Below are positions 1 through 12,327 of a stretch of 64,000 bases of DNA, piece by piece. The DNA is taken from positions 112,748 to 176,747 of the forward strand of contig KB301066.1 in assembly GCA_000328365.1 (NCBI GenBank). The letters run 5' to 3'. Origin of the DNA: Capitella teleta (lineage: Eukaryota; Annelida; Polychaeta; Capitellidae). The number at the start of each line of letters is the position of its first letter. Position 1 is the first letter of the stretch. The position numbers were made by a program, and so were the translations under genes. The notes under the pieces were generated by a model. It did not search any database and had not been told where the DNA came from. It saw only the letters and a list, made by a program, of their open reading frames with translations.

Positions 1-23
1 AAACAAAGCACAATAAATATAAT

Positions 24-431
24 TCACTGAAACCAGTGACACTGGTTTGTAGCTGACATACTACAGCGAGACCCAGGTACATGGACCTCGCCCGATTCAT
101 CTGTGCTAACTGGTTTGCTGGGAGCTACTACTGACCATTCAATATTTCCAACACGACATAGGTCCCGATCAACGTCCTCTTCGTCAGAGTCAGATTGAGA
201 TTCACAGTCTGATTGTGAGTTTTCACCTCGGACTTCCCTCTCAGTCTCAGTCTCAGTTAGAGGTTCAAATAAATATGGAGCACCGCCATATTCGGTGTCA
301 GCGTCTCCTGTGCGGTCATGCTCCTCCTCACTTCCAGTGTATTCAAATGATTCGTCGATACACTCGCCGTACTGGTCAGATTCGGTCTCGGAATCAGAGC
401 AATGACTCCGCTCTTCGCGACCGCAAGCCAT
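24..431 (-). CDS. Partial or decayed P2X7-like C-terminal-domain protein (possible single exon)
   Basis: This is a 135-codon open frame starting MACGREE, very rich in Asp, Glu and Ser. It has a PYLFEP motif near residue 52 and RVGNIEW near residue 92. Invertebrate proteins with the P2X7-type C-terminal zinc-binding domain (mostly not channels, often in large families) commonly have an acidic N-terminus, a PYxFEP motif, then RxGNxxWCxCxxC. Here the residues after the Trp keep the family spacing up to STDES, but the expected cysteines read Ser, Val and Ser. The rest of the domain is missing before the stop at the window edge. It may be a pseudogene or an exon whose partner lies outside the window. 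No signal peptide or membrane segment is visible. The family call comes from motif recall and was not tested by a search. Confidence 0.38.
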   Translation of the reverse strand: MACGREERSHCSDSETESDQYGECIDESFEYTGSEEEHDRTGDADTEYGGAPYLFEPLTETETEREVRGENSQSDCESQSDSDEEDVDRDLCRVGNIEWSVVAPSKPVSTDESGEVHVPGSRCSMSATNQCHWFQ

Positions 432-3400
432 TTCAAACGAATTTTTCCTGTATCTACGTCACGAGCTCACTTCCGGCGTCTGCTATGGAAAAATCAGTTT
501 TTCAAACTCGACGGCCGAAACGGTCTTAAAAAGGCATAATAATGATGTAAGGGCCGATTGCACACGCTTTCAATAGCCACCATTATTTTTTTTTATCCTT
601 TCAGCAAATATATCAGTTATTAACCCATTTTATGTGATTTTGGTGTCATATGCTCTGTCATATATGAAAAAACCCAAATACGGGTACATGTATTAACTCA
701 ATTATGAGTGAGTCATGAGCTGCATGACTACGACACTCGAATATCACTCATTATGATTATCGGTATTACTGGATATGTCATTACTATTATTCAGCATGCA
801 GCGTCTGCTCTCTGCTGTACATTCAAATAAATATTCAACAAATAAAAAGCAAAACCCATACCAATTAAAGAACAAAATAACTGAGAAACGAACGTAGTAA
901 TTATTTTTATTCAGAGTCCAATCATCATTAACAGTTTCTCATGGAATGACACTATCAAATAACACACAAAGTGAATAGCAAATTGTCAAAATGAAATCCT
1001 GTTTAATATAACTGATGAAAATAATTAAGTAATTCACTGAAATAAAATGTTGACAGCATATATATTTTACCCTAAAGTGAGTATTGTTTAGTTTTGCTTT
1101 TCTGGGCTGCAACGCAGCACAACTTGAAGCAAACCTCAAAGAAATATTGCATGTGTAACGTATTATGTGGTCATTATAAAATGAAAACATTAAATGAAAG
1201 ATTGGTGTTTTAAATAATTGACCATTCATTGATGAATAAAAAAAAAAAACACGTAAAATATATGAGTAAAATTAAAAGAAATGATGATCAAAGGTACATG
1301 TAGTCATAGTTAAGAGTGCATCATAAATCGTAAAAGCAGATCTTTTTCTCAAGTAGTAACATAGAAGCATGTATTTGCTGGTATATTCCATGGCAAAGTG
1401 CTCATGAATATCAAGATTTCAGGATATCTGCAAACGCAAAAAAATATTGCTTCGACTTAATTAGCGCACGCTGCATTCAAAAGATATTTCCACCATGCAC
1501 TTAGGTCTAGAGCAGATGACTTGGGTCTTCATGTCATTGAGTTTGCACCATTCCTGAAACAACTTCTGGTGTTGATTATGTATCATCAGCTTGGGCTGAA
1601 GCCTCATCAAGTCACGCTGAAATAAAGTAGCGATACCTCATATGAATTTATTTAGATCATGGCTAACAACATGTATTTTTTAATGGAATTAGAATTAATG
1701 TAACATTTCTCTTTTCAATTTTCAAAATTAATTAATTCAAAATAAATGACATCAATAATTAAATGATTTATAACTATTTCAAGTCAAAAATTTTCTTTCC
1801 AGAGCAAACAGTTTACTAGGGGCCTGATCGTTACTTACTTGGTTTTTGTGTAGAGTGTCTGTCTCAGCATCAAGCCAGGGACGTCAGGTGTCTGCATACA
1901 TTGGCAGCGCATTCCGTGTCTCAATTACTCGACTGAATTGAAGTGTCTCCCGGTGTCACATCTGGCATGGGGTTTCTGGAATTGATTGAAGAAATCAAAT
2001 CATTATATTCAAATTGTAAAAGAATTACTCTTTGGTTGATGTTATACGAGCATGATTTCTCGTGTTTCCTTCAAAATACTTATTCAAAAATCTATTTTCA
2101 TGGATACTCCGTGGAAAACTGGAGACATATTGGAGAAACAGAAGCCTGGGGTTCACGCAATTAGCCTTATGCTTGAGCCTGTGACAAGTTTTATTTTAGG
2201 ATCGTATGTAATTCGTTATGCTCAAAGTTGTGCCAATTTAAACATCTTATAAACTGATAGAGGGGTGCATAGGTGTTTCATGGAACCAGAGCATACTGGT
2301 AAGACATCCTGTGGAACCCCTTCAATCGCTGCACTACAGCATTTAGTGATTGCCATCTGACAAATAGCCAGCAATCGCTTGTGTGGAAAGGTTAACTCAA
2401 CTGAATTATATGCTTACCAGTCCGTCAAATCTTTTTGCATTCCTACAGAGGGGCATCACTAGGCCCAAAGCCTCTAGGTGATAGTTTTTCTCAGAAAAAA
2501 ATCACAACGTCCAATCAGGACCTTTCAATGGCATTATGACTTTGCTTCCTTCTCTATATAATGTGAACTGATGATGCATTATAAATGCTGATTGTTCATA
2601 TCTATGCATTAGTTATGCATTACTTACTACGAGTATGGCCCTAATAGTTACTTGTAACATGTGAAGAAAGTAAAACATTGTGTTGTTACTGTAACAACTG
2701 TTGTATAATAATTATCATGTGATTGATGTTTTACTTAATGCAAAATGCTGCTTTTATAGACTTTTAAGTATAACATCAATCTTCAAAAATACTTGTCAAA
2801 CTTCAAATTAAAAAAGTAGTTATTAATAAACTGCAACTTCCAACATTACATTGTCGTTAGTTTGTTATTTTTGATGCCACTGACTGACTGAGTGACTGAC
2901 TGAATGATTCAGGTTTGAACTGGAATATTAATATATAATTCGCTGGACCGTTATATATACCGTATATTTCGATTGTCAATTCAATTAAAGAGTCTGTGAT
3001 TGTCACCGAGACTGAATAACAGTGAGCATGAGACATTTCACTGATGTTCAACTTTATTCAACAGTGTTTACGTTCTCGTCAGCTGAGTCAGCGCACACGC
3101 ATGAGTTGGAATTGGAGTGGATACCTTTGAATCAAGCATGGTGCTATTATACTCACCATATTAACTGAAAGCTGCGGAATAACATTTCACAACAACTTGA
3201 ACAAGTCGCGTAGGCCATTTTCAATTGAAACGGACTGTCGAAAAAGGTGCTTCGTGATTGGTCGAAAATGGACGGGATTCGCTGATAATGGCGTTGACGT
3301 CATGATGACGTTATGATAATCTCTAAAAATGAACGCGCCATGAACTTATTGAAATCCACCTCGTTGATGACTCTAATACACGAAATAATTAATCATAATA

Positions 3401-3850
3401 GCTAATATTATATATTTTAAAGGTTTGGTAGCTTCATCATAAAATGCAGGATCGTTCAGCTAACAGACTCCACTATAAGGGATCCCACGACGGAATGAGG
3501 TCAGAAGGTCAAGCAATAATTATTAAACAAGGCGTAATTTTACATTACTATATATCTGCAGTATACTTGTTCTCACAATTACGTTGTTGTTTACAGTTAT
3601 AATCTATAAGGCCATAATCCTCTTTTACACATAATTATTGCTTACTCCTTCTGGAAAATAGGGTTTGCATCAGCGTTTGCTGATATTTTTTTATTTAATA
3701 AAATTCGTGGAAAACACATGAACATGAAGCAGGCAAAGCCTATAAAAACACATTCAGAGAAAATATATAAATATATTAAAGAAAAGATATTCACTATATA
3801 TAAAATAACACTCAGGCGATAAAATATTATGATAAAAAATATATAAAACA
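432..3850. other. Intergenic, no gene recognised
   Basis: The stretch is AT-rich with only short scattered open frames, none with recognisable motifs or codon structure. It holds a short TGAC/TGACTG-type simple repeat near 2878-2905 and a promoter-like patch at about 3250-3312, listed separately. I see no transposon end, tRNA or long inverted repeat. Confidence 0.6.
3250..3312. promoter_or_regulatory. CCAAT/CRE-like regulatory patch
   Basis: An inverted CCAAT box (GATTGG, near 3256) is followed about 40 bp later by a full palindromic CRE (TGACGTCA, 3296-3303) and a second half-site (TGACGT) just after it. This pairing is typical of animal proximal promoters. No coding exon is recognised nearby, so the assignment rests on motif density alone. 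Confidence 0.25.
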
Positions 3851-4973
3851 TCACGTGTGATAAAACCCGTTGCAACGGCAAATAGATGTTAAAGAACAAG
3901 TATTATTTATATCATAAATTTGAAGTTTTGTAAAAGAGAATTTGATCAACTTTGATTTAAAACTTGACGAAGAATAAGAACTGCGTAACTCTGCAGGAAG
4001 GAAGTTCCGCAAATGTGGCAGACGATTAAAATAAAAAGATTTAAAATGCTCAGTTCTAGAAAAAATATCACTAAAAGTCAATCCATGGTTAGAAGAACGG
4101 AGGTTAAAACTGCTCAGAGTAACATTAAAATTGACACAATCACTGAAATTGACATTACAACAATCATTTATATATCTAAAAATTATAATATAAACAAGAT
4201 ATTGGCTACTTCTCTACGTAAGACAGTGGTAAAATATTTAATGTTAGACATCTCTGCTTATACGTAAGATCATTATGTAAAATGTATCGTGTAAAACCAC
4301 GTTGAACAGATTCAACAAATAAAATATCCCTTTTGGAACATGGTGACCAGACCTGAGAGCAATATTCTAAAATAGGACGAACGAGTGTTTTAAATAATAA
4401 AATTTTCACATTTTGTGGGGCTTTAAAACCAATGGAGCACTTGATCATTCCACAAACACGATTTGATTTTAAAACAATAGCTTTGATGTGGGAATTAAAA
4501 CAAAGTTTATGGTTAAAAATCACTGATTCTAAAACATGTCCATCGAGATTATAATCAAATAAGATAGGGTTCCGAGAGCGAGTAATTCTTAAAAGCTTGC
4601 ATTTAGAGGCATTAAAAGTCATGCTCCACTTATTGCTCCATCTGAGCAGGTTATATAAATCTTCTTGTAGTTTAAAACAATCATTAGTAGATCTTATTTC
4701 CATAAAAATTTTGCTGTCATCTGCAAACAAGGCCGCAGTTGAATGACCTAAAACCGATGGCATATCGTTAATAAAGAGTAAAAACAAAAGCGGTCCGAGA
4801 ATTGACCCTTGCGGAACACCTGATGTTACTTCACTCCATCGAGATTGGATACTTTCGATGACAACACTTTGCCTGCGCTCTGATAAATAATTATAGAACC
4901 AATTAAGAAGTAACTTGGAGAAATTAAATTCATGCTGTAATTTGTACAGGAGTTTATCATGTGAAACACGGTG
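3851..4973 (-). mobile_element. CR1/L2-like LINE, 5'-truncated, reverse-transcriptase C-terminal half
   Basis: Read on the minus strand, the sequence begins inside the RT domain at RVSHDKLLYKL. It continues with the GVPQGSILGPLLF motif, the catalytic FADD (in ALFADDSK), the thumb region and the C-terminal tail (FFNR/YFNRLPHLRNFLP, ending CRCNGFYHT). The first part is open for about 255 codons (4206-4970). The tail lies in another frame (3851-4081), so at least one frameshift and a stop separate them. Endonuclease and the N-terminal RT motifs are absent, the usual result of 5' truncation at insertion. Copies with the same tail and orientation lie at 55.65 kb and 63.3 kb. The RT signature fits the CR1/L2/Rex1 group; the exact clade is not resolved. 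Confidence 0.85.
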
Positions 4974-4998
4974 CAAGATTACGCAAGAACGGTGCATC
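4974..4998 (+). repeat. Isolated perfect copy of the family-A 25-bp core
   Basis: This 25-bp string, containing ATTACGCAAG and ending GGTGCATC, is identical to the core found in the family-A array units at 32251, 33275, 35316, 59765 and elsewhere. Here it stands without the usual flanks. The truncated 5' end of the LINE lies on the left and the GTAC minisatellite on the right. The CCAG after it resembles the family-B copy at 36091-36115. Confidence 0.8.
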
Positions 4999-4999
4999 C

Positions 5000-5340
5000 C
5001 AGTACCAGTACCAGTACCGGTACCAGTACCAGTACCGGTACCAGTACCAGTACTTGTACCAGTACAGGTACTTGTACCAGAACAGGTACTTGTACCAGTA
5101 CAGGTACTTGTACCAGTACAGGTACTTGTACCAGTACAGGTACTTGTACCAGTACAGGTACTTGTACCAGTACAGGTACTTGTACCAGTACAGGTACTTG
5201 TACCAGTACCGGTACGGGTACAAGTACTGGCACAGGTTTGGGTACGGGTTCAGGTACGAGTAAGGGAACGAGTACGGGAACAGGCGCAAGTATGGGTACA
5301 GGTGCAAGTACGGGTACGGGTTCAGATACGGGTTTGGTTA
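5000..5340. repeat. GTAC-periodic minisatellite (18-bp unit)
   Basis: The unit GTACCAGTACAGGTACTT is repeated about nine times between roughly 5048 and 5210. Degenerate GTACNN hexamers flank it and extend to about 5340 as GGTACGGGT variants. GTAC recurs every six bases, so several frames on both strands stay open (VPVQVL, YQYRYL and STSTGT-type peptides). These open frames are low-complexity artefacts, not genes. Confidence 0.92.
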
Positions 5341-5385
5341 CGGTTACCCAGATAGCATTCAAGTGTCATTGTGATACCTATTTCG

Positions 5386-5680
5386 TGGCACAACTTGCCA
5401 CATAAGTGAAATAAAAAGCCGCCACAATTGTACAATAGTGCCCATCACATAGCCATCACTTTGAACAAAAAAAAAATAGATTGCAGATGTGAACACAGAT
5501 GTGGCAAAAAACGGTACAAGTGTGGCAGTTTATTTAGCGGATTAACCAAAACGATCGGCGGTAACAAAAGTGAAATGGCACAAACGGGCACATATGTGGC
5601 ACAAATGGGCACATATGTGGCGATTTTTCAACTGTTTACATAAGGGATTTGGAGATTGGGCCTCACATGTGGCGATACAT
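5386..5680 (+). repeat. Cluster of interspersed GTGGCA/TGCCAC motifs
   Basis: About nine copies of GTGGC(A) or its complement occur in 295 bp. They include a hairpin-forming pair (GTGGCA, four bases, TTGCCAC at 5386-5402) and a near-tandem repeat of GGCACATATGTGGC around 5586-5620. The same motif reappears at 7018-7125 at the left edge of the BEL/Pao element. The function is unknown. Confidence 0.5.
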
Positions 5681-7018
5681 GGTTCCTTTGAAGTCATTGG
5701 GTGATTGTTTACTCAAGAGATAAGACCATGAGTGCAGGTCTGAATGACAGAAATTGACACATATCCTGCACTCAGGTGGCAACTTTCTATTGTTTGTTTA
5801 GGGGATTACTACACCAGATTAAAAAATATTATAAAATCAAAATCGTTATTTTTCTTACTATTTTATTGTTATTAACAGCAGATTAAAGGAAATAACCTAA
5901 CATAGGAGAAAATTAAACAATAACATGTGTCATGTCAAAAGGTCCTCGCTTGTGGAACCTCGTGAGTCTATGGACTTCGTAGATTGCTGCTTCTCCGACT
6001 GCAATAACCCACTTCATCAAGACTGGTTGAGGATGAATTGACTTTTTTTGCAGATAGCGACTGGAAGAAGAACAGAATCACAATAATTACCATAGCTAGG
6101 AAGTACTACGAAATCGGCTTGTATTATCCATACACAAATATTTATACAAAGGAATTGGAAACATATCAGTTTCAAACATATTGAAAACAATTCCAAATAC
6201 TTACTGCATGTTGTTATTGAACCCCCAAGAGTTGAGCCCTAATTGTGCCGACACGGTCATCAGCTCCAGCAGGCTGTTGCAGACAGTCTTGTTTGTGTTC
6301 GATCCACCACAGCCAAGCCTGGTAAGCTAGTTATTTTCCGATGATTAGGCCTACCGATCTTCTTACATGACAACTGGGTTATCAATTACACGTACCCAAT
6401 AATTATATACAATTATAATAATAAAGAAAAATGGATGCATATAGATGATGAAATTCGAACACAAGGAAAATTTAAATCTCAACCGTGAAACTGCGAACAA
6501 AGTATAATTCAATCAATTGTTACGAATGTGTGGAGCGTATCAATCGTATTTTACACATGATGCCACTTGTATTAGCAATTAAGAGTACAACACCACATGT
6601 ATGTGATATACATGTGTATACATGATGAACGATGCAATCGTATAAAGAATAGCTCACCGGTAAAAAGTGATGATGGCAGCTGAAGAATCGTTGAAGATGC
6701 ATGTACTAGTAGTTCAAACTTGAAATGCGTGGATATAATTTTGCATGTCTGCTCCCAACGGACGCTAAGAACAGAATGATGTAACATTCAAATAAGTAAT
6801 CATGAATATTCAGAATTTATGCATACATTTTAAGTTTTGGCCTTTAACTGCCAGTGCCCACGTGGCTGGGCTGGAACAAACACACACTCTTTGCATTTGC
6901 TCAGCGGCTTAATTGGTTGAATGCTTTCAGATAAGTCGCCCGATATGTGAATGAAAAAGTGCATGATTGTCGCACGTTATAATTTTAATTCCATTCGTGT
7001 CAGAGAAGTTTCAGATAC
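5681..7018. other. Intergenic, no gene recognised
   Basis: This AT-rich sequence holds only short open frames with no motifs. I looked for a left LTR of the adjacent BEL/Pao element here and could not match anything to the candidate right LTR at 11.25 kb. Confidence 0.5.
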
Positions 7019-10000
7019 GTGGCACATATATTTTCTTACGTGTATAATTCTCGGCACAAAAGTGGTAGGAGAACGACAGTGGCAAGAAGCGATACTTGTG
7101 TGGCAATGATGGCGGGTAAAGGGCATATATCCGACACCTGCGAGCAAAGCAAGCTTTGGTCCATGCTCTGCCAAAGGAAGTCCGTGATCAGCAGATATAT
7201 GAACAAAGCAAGAATGTTGATTGCAGGCAGCGCAACTCACCACCAGGAGGACGAATTACATCACGTGTTCACTGCAGCAAACAGAGCCTTTTCGAAGGTA
7301 GAGTCAATCTTTGATGAACTAATTGAGAGCTTGTCTGAGGAATTGTTAATCACTAAATACGATCGATGGTATTTTGAGCTTGAAAATGAATTTATTGTAT
7401 CTACATCTAACATAAATGATTTGCTGAAAGAAAATGTGAATTCTGACGTAACGCTTAAAGCTGGAGCCTCACCTGTGCTGGGTGCTGCTTTTGAACAGCC
7501 TGACACACGGTTGAGCGCGGAGGCTAAGCCGTTTGCACCAAGTGCAAGTTTATGTCATTCCCATACTTCTGCATTATCGCCTCCTGAGTCTAGTCATGTT
7601 GAGCACCAGTCATCTTTGCCTGACGTGGATGCGGTGGTTTGTCCTATGCCCACCCCACAGAGCGAAGGTCGTGCGTTGCAGCAAGCAATCTCTGCATTGC
7701 ATCTTTCAAATGCCGTTGTGGACAAATTCGATGGGGACTCAATTAAATACTCGGGTTTCATTGCCGGGTTTAAATCTCGTATCCTCCCTCATGTATATTC
7801 TGATTCCGATCGCTTGTATCAATTGTATCACCTGCTAGAAGGTGAACCTAAGGATATGTTGAGCGGTGCTGTTCATATGAACCCAGTAGAAGGTTATGTA
7901 TATGACCTTAAGGTTTTAGAGAGAGAGAGAGTACGGGGCTCCCCATGTGGTTTGTAGCGCATATGTTCGAAAGTTCAATTCTTTGCCTTCGATCCAAGCA
8001 AACGATTGTGCAGCTCTCAAACGTTTGTTCATGTTATGCAATCAATGTCTGTGTGCCATGAGTACTGTTTCTGGGCTCGCCACGATGAATTTTCCGGCAA
8101 GCATGCAGACAATCGTTGTCAAACTTCCGCCATATATTCAGAACAAGTGGCCTGACAGAGTCGCCGGGTTGCACTTGGAGGGAAGGTCCGCTGAATTCAA
8201 GGACTTGGTGAATCTGCTTCAAATCTCTTCGTTGGCAATATCAGACCCAGTCTACAGCAAGGGAGCGCTTGCAACTCCTCATCCCAATTTAGGTAGAAGA
8301 TCTGAGGGGCATTCTCAAAGGAGCTTTTATACAAGAGTAAATCAAAGGCCGTCGTCGAGTAAAGGGTCTTTGAAGTGTTGGCTCTGCCAAAGCCCACATC
8401 ACCTCGACGATTGTGTTTCCTTTCGTGGTAGGTCATTCCCAGATCGAAAAAAAATGTGTTCGTGATAAGAAGCTGTGTTTTAATTGTTTTGGTTTTGGTC
8501 ATTTTGCTAAAGATTGTAAAGCAAGGAGAAAATGCTCAACTTGCGACGGACGCCACCCCACGTCTATGCACTCTGGGAGCCCCAGAGACGGAAGTGAAGT
8601 ACGAAGCACAAGCGGGGCTTTATACAAGCGCAATCTACCAGAAGACGACGCCGGAGAGCAAAGCAGCTCCTGCCAGGAGAGTGGAGGCGATGGTGCCATG
8701 CATGCAGTGCTGCCAGTACAAGTGTCATTCGACGGAAGAAGCGTCCGATGCTACGCATTTTACGACAACGGAAGCAGCACATCCTTCATAACTGACGCCC
8801 TCGCTAGGGAACTGCATTTGTTTGGTCCCACAGTCGCATTGAAGCTAACAACTATGCACGGTTGTCAGGGAATAGAGTCCCAGGAAAGTCTCGTCATTAG
8901 TGATTGGAATGCCGAGAACAGCATCCCGCTCATCAAAGCGTATACTCGTAAAGACATCCCGGCTGGTGTAAACCATATTCCAAGTCCTTCTCGACTGAGA
9001 AGAAGCCAAGGTTTGACGAAATTTGCGTCCCTCGTACCCGATTTTGTAAAAGATCTTGATGTTGCTCTCTTGATCGGTGTGAATTGTCCTCGTGCTTTAG
9101 AACCCCTACAAGTTATTCCATCGGACTGTGGTCCATTTGCGAGTCGTCTTTGCCATTGTTGGGTGGTCCACGGTCCAGGAAACTATCACGGTGGTTGTTA
9201 CCGTACGTCCGTCAACAGGGTGCAGGAAGTACCCAATCCAGAGGTTCTGGGAATGAAGCATGTTAGCTTTGATTATGTCATTTTGCCAGATGATCGCGCC
9301 TACTCTCAAGAAGACTGTCTTTTCCGGAAGGGGGTAGAAAACACAGTGTTTACAGATGGACATTACCTCGTACCACTACCTGTCAGCGATCCTAACAGCA
9401 AACTTCCCTACAATAAGTCCGTTGCACTTCAGCGCTCTTATGCTTTGAAGAGGCGTCTGGAGTCTGACGAGAAATACCGAAAGGATTATGTGGCATTTAT
9501 GGAAGATCTTTCGTCCAAGGGTTATGCCAAAAGGGCTCCATCGCACTACATGCAGGGTAAAGTATGGTATCTGCCCCACCATGGCGTTAGGTACCCTCTG
9601 AAGCAAATGCTGTCAAGAAGTGAGCACGCGATCGTCAGTTTCGTACAATCTCAGTACTTTGGTTCTGAAATTATGGCGCTGAAATCTAACACAGGAAAGA
9701 TCGTACGCCAGAGTTCCATCTACCGCCTTGATCCGTTCATCGAAGAGGGGATCCTCAAGGTTGGAGGTCGTTTACGAGCAGGTACATTGTCCCGCGGTAC
9801 TACCCATCCAGTTCTTTTGCCAAAGAGAGGACATGTGGTCACACTAATTGTTCGCCATTTCCATGAACAACTCGCACAGGCTGGACGAAATCACGTTTTG
9901 TCGGCAATTGGAGAACGTTTCTGGATCGTACAGGGAGTTTTGGCCGTCAAAGCGGTCATTCGGAAATGTGTCATCTGCAAGAGGAGAAGGGGTCCGACAC

Positions 10001-11600
10001 AGACGCAAAAGATGGCAGACCTGCCTCCAGAGAGACTGTCCGAGGCGCCTCCATTCACCTACACTGGGTTTGATCTTTTTGGTCCGTTTCATGTGAAAAA
10101 TGGTAGGAAGGCTATGAAGCGTTACGGAGTACTTTTCACTTGTCTGTCCTGTCGCGCTATTCACTTTGAAGTAGCTAATTCCCTGGAGACCGATTCTTTG
10201 ATAAATGCGATCCGCCGATTTATGGCAAGGAGAGGCCAAGTACGAGTGATGTTTTGTGATAATGCAACAAATATGGTGGGTGCTCACAATGAGTTTAGTA
10301 AAGCGTTAAAAGAGAGTGAAGAAAAGATGGCTAAAATCAGTGAAATCGAATGGCGTTTTAACACTCCTCTTTCCAGTCACAAAGGAGGCATCTGGGAGAG
10401 AAGATCAGATCGGTGAGGAATGTGTTGAGCAATCTTTTGTGTGAGTTTGGTGAGAGGCTTGACTACGAGTGCTTGCACACAATCTTCTGTGATGCAGAGG
10501 CAATCGTAAACACACGCCCGCTGACAGCCATTTCCGACAGCCCCGATGACCTCCATCCTCTATCTCCATCCCAATTGTTAGCCATGAAGGAGGGTGGTGC
10601 TTTGCCCCCACCTGGTATCTTCCATGAGGCTCATATGTATGGGCGCAAACGTTGGCGTAGGGTACAGTATATTTCAGGGATTTTCTGGAGTCGTTGGAAA
10701 AGAAAATTCGTGCAGTTGCTGCAACCAAGGAGCAAATGGAATCCAGTAGTGAGGAATTTGAAGAATGATGAAATCGTGATGATCGAAGACAATTCGGTAT
10801 TTCGTGGAGAATGGCGTCTAGAGCGAATTATCGAAGCTGCCTCTGCAGACGATGGTCTAGTCAGAAGTGTATCTGTAAGACTTGCTTCCTCGACTTAAAG
10901 AGGACCAGTCACCAAATGTGTCCTCATCGTTCCAGTTGAGGAACAGTAGTTTACTTGGGTTATGTTGTTCCCTACTACTTTGATTTTTTCTCTTCTGCTT
11001 CATCGTTTCTTTTTCTTCTATTTTCTGTCTTGATACCTGACAAATGTGAGCATTAAAACGCTCGTCTGTTTGATACCCAAAAAATGAGAGCTTAAAGCTC
11101 ATCTATTTGATATGATGATTAATACGTTTGAATACCAATTTAATACTAGCCATTTTGATGTAGTTCTTGCAAATGTTTGAATGTATGTGTGTATATAATA
11201 TTATTGTGTGTATTTGATATCATATCATCTTTCCCGCCTGGGAAATGTAATGGCCAACCATATGTTTAAATTTAAAATCATTTGACATTTTTATCTACTT
11301 AATTATCTCAAATAGTTCATATTAACTCAAATCTACCTCCTGTGCATTTCGTGATCGTAATATATAAAGCCGTCTGTAGTACCTATACTTTCATTCGACT
11401 GTCGCCTCTAATATTATAAGTCTTCTATTGTATTTATTCCATTACTTAATCTGATCTTTGTTCACAGTGTGAACCGTTACTCGTCATTGATTATTGGTCA
11501 TTTCGTCATTTTGTAAAGGATGAGGACCCCACGACGAGTAAGAAGCGTATATAACCATGTTTAACATTTCTATATATTTCAGGTATCATTATTATGCATG
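7019..11600 (+). mobile_element. BEL/Pao LTR retrotransposon fossil
   Basis: This is a broken copy, judged to carry several breaks (about three to five). Recognisable parts in order are: a Gag-like region (about 7.0-8.5 kb) with Cys-rich zinc-knuckle segments at its end (CWLCQ...HHLDDC and CFNCFGFGHFAKDC), an aspartic protease (YDNGSSTSF, about 8.76 kb), an integrase (zinc-binding HFH...CVICKRRRG, then the GFDLFGPF core start and FCDNATN, about 9.8-10.3 kb), and the C-terminal domain typical of BEL/Pao integrases (about 10.4-10.9 kb). The family call rests on the protease and integrase types. Long frames remain open, so it is not ancient. The left end is not placed; a candidate right LTR is listed separately. 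Confidence 0.85.
11247..11600 (+). repeat. Candidate right LTR of the BEL/Pao fossil
   Basis: A short purine run (GGGAAA) precedes TGTAATGGCC, a plausible LTR start. A TATA box (TATATAAAG) lies about 115 bp inside. The right boundary is uncertain and no matching left LTR was found, so this is inferred from position and composition only. Confidence 0.3.
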
Positions 11601-11877
11601 CATTCAAATTCATATTATAGGATAGTGAATAGATAGTTTTGACCGTTAGTCAATGAGGACGAAATCCTTTTGTCATAAGCGGAAGTTTATTCTTACAAGA
11701 CAATGATGCCAGTACATCTGAAAAGACACAAAAGGGGCCCTATATATAGGTGCAGGGGTGCACTAGCTTAACTATGGTACATGCATGTGAGAGGAAAGTA
11801 TGCTATACCAAGTGCAAATGATAATCCTCTATCTCCCCTCCAAGTTATTTGGGCTTACAAACTAACTTTTAAAGAAT
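11601..11877. other. Spacer between the BEL/Pao fossil and an RT fragment
   Basis: The sequence is AT-rich without recognisable motifs. It may include the untranslated edge of either neighbour. Confidence 0.4.
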
Positions 11878-12327
11878 ATGGAGGGGGGAGTGCTTTCACC
11901 GACCCTTTTTAATGTTTATGTCGATTTCGTCTTTAAAAAATTGAAAGAAAAACGACTCGGTTGTCATTTAAACGGTCATTACAGCGGTGCTATAAGTTAT
12001 GCTGATGACCTCACTTTCCTTGCTCCCACAAAACATGCTCTTCAAGTTATGTTGCAAGAGGTCAACACCGTGGCAAGGGATTTAGATATTAAGTTTAATG
12101 GTGCGAAAAGTCAACTTGTCGCTTTTAATAAACAAGGGCACATACCTACTACCATTTCATGCATGGGAGCGATTGTCCACTCGGTAGATAAGGCCATCCA
12201 CCTTGGTAATTCAGTTGGAATTAATTCTGATTGTATTAGAGTTAAAAAATGTATTCGTGAAATGGTCATGCATTGTAATTCTTTAGCGCGGCAGGGCGTA
12301 GCGTTATTTGTAGACAAGGATGGTTAG
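11878..12327 (+). pseudogene. Non-LTR reverse-transcriptase fragment
   Basis: About 150 codons are open. They begin inside the RT motif GGVLSPTLFNVYVD, followed by the catalytic SYADDLTFLAP and the downstream FNGAKSQLVAF segment. These are RT fingers/palm motifs 4-6 of a LINE. Upstream RT motifs and endonuclease are absent on the left, and the frame dissolves at 12327. It is distinct from the CR1/L2-like copies (YADD rather than FADD, GGVLSP rather than GVPQGSILGP), so it belongs to a different LINE family. Clade is not resolved. It is a 5'- and 3'-truncated relic. Confidence 0.8.

Noticed and set aside
4915-5405. Several overlapping long open frames on both strands
   Set aside because: They are products of the GTAC-periodic minisatellite, which lacks stop codons in most frames.
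7019-11600. Host gene interpretation of the long frame with integrase motifs
   Set aside because: Gag knuckles, protease and integrase in order identify a BEL/Pao fossil; no sign of domestication such as an intact single conserved domain with introns.
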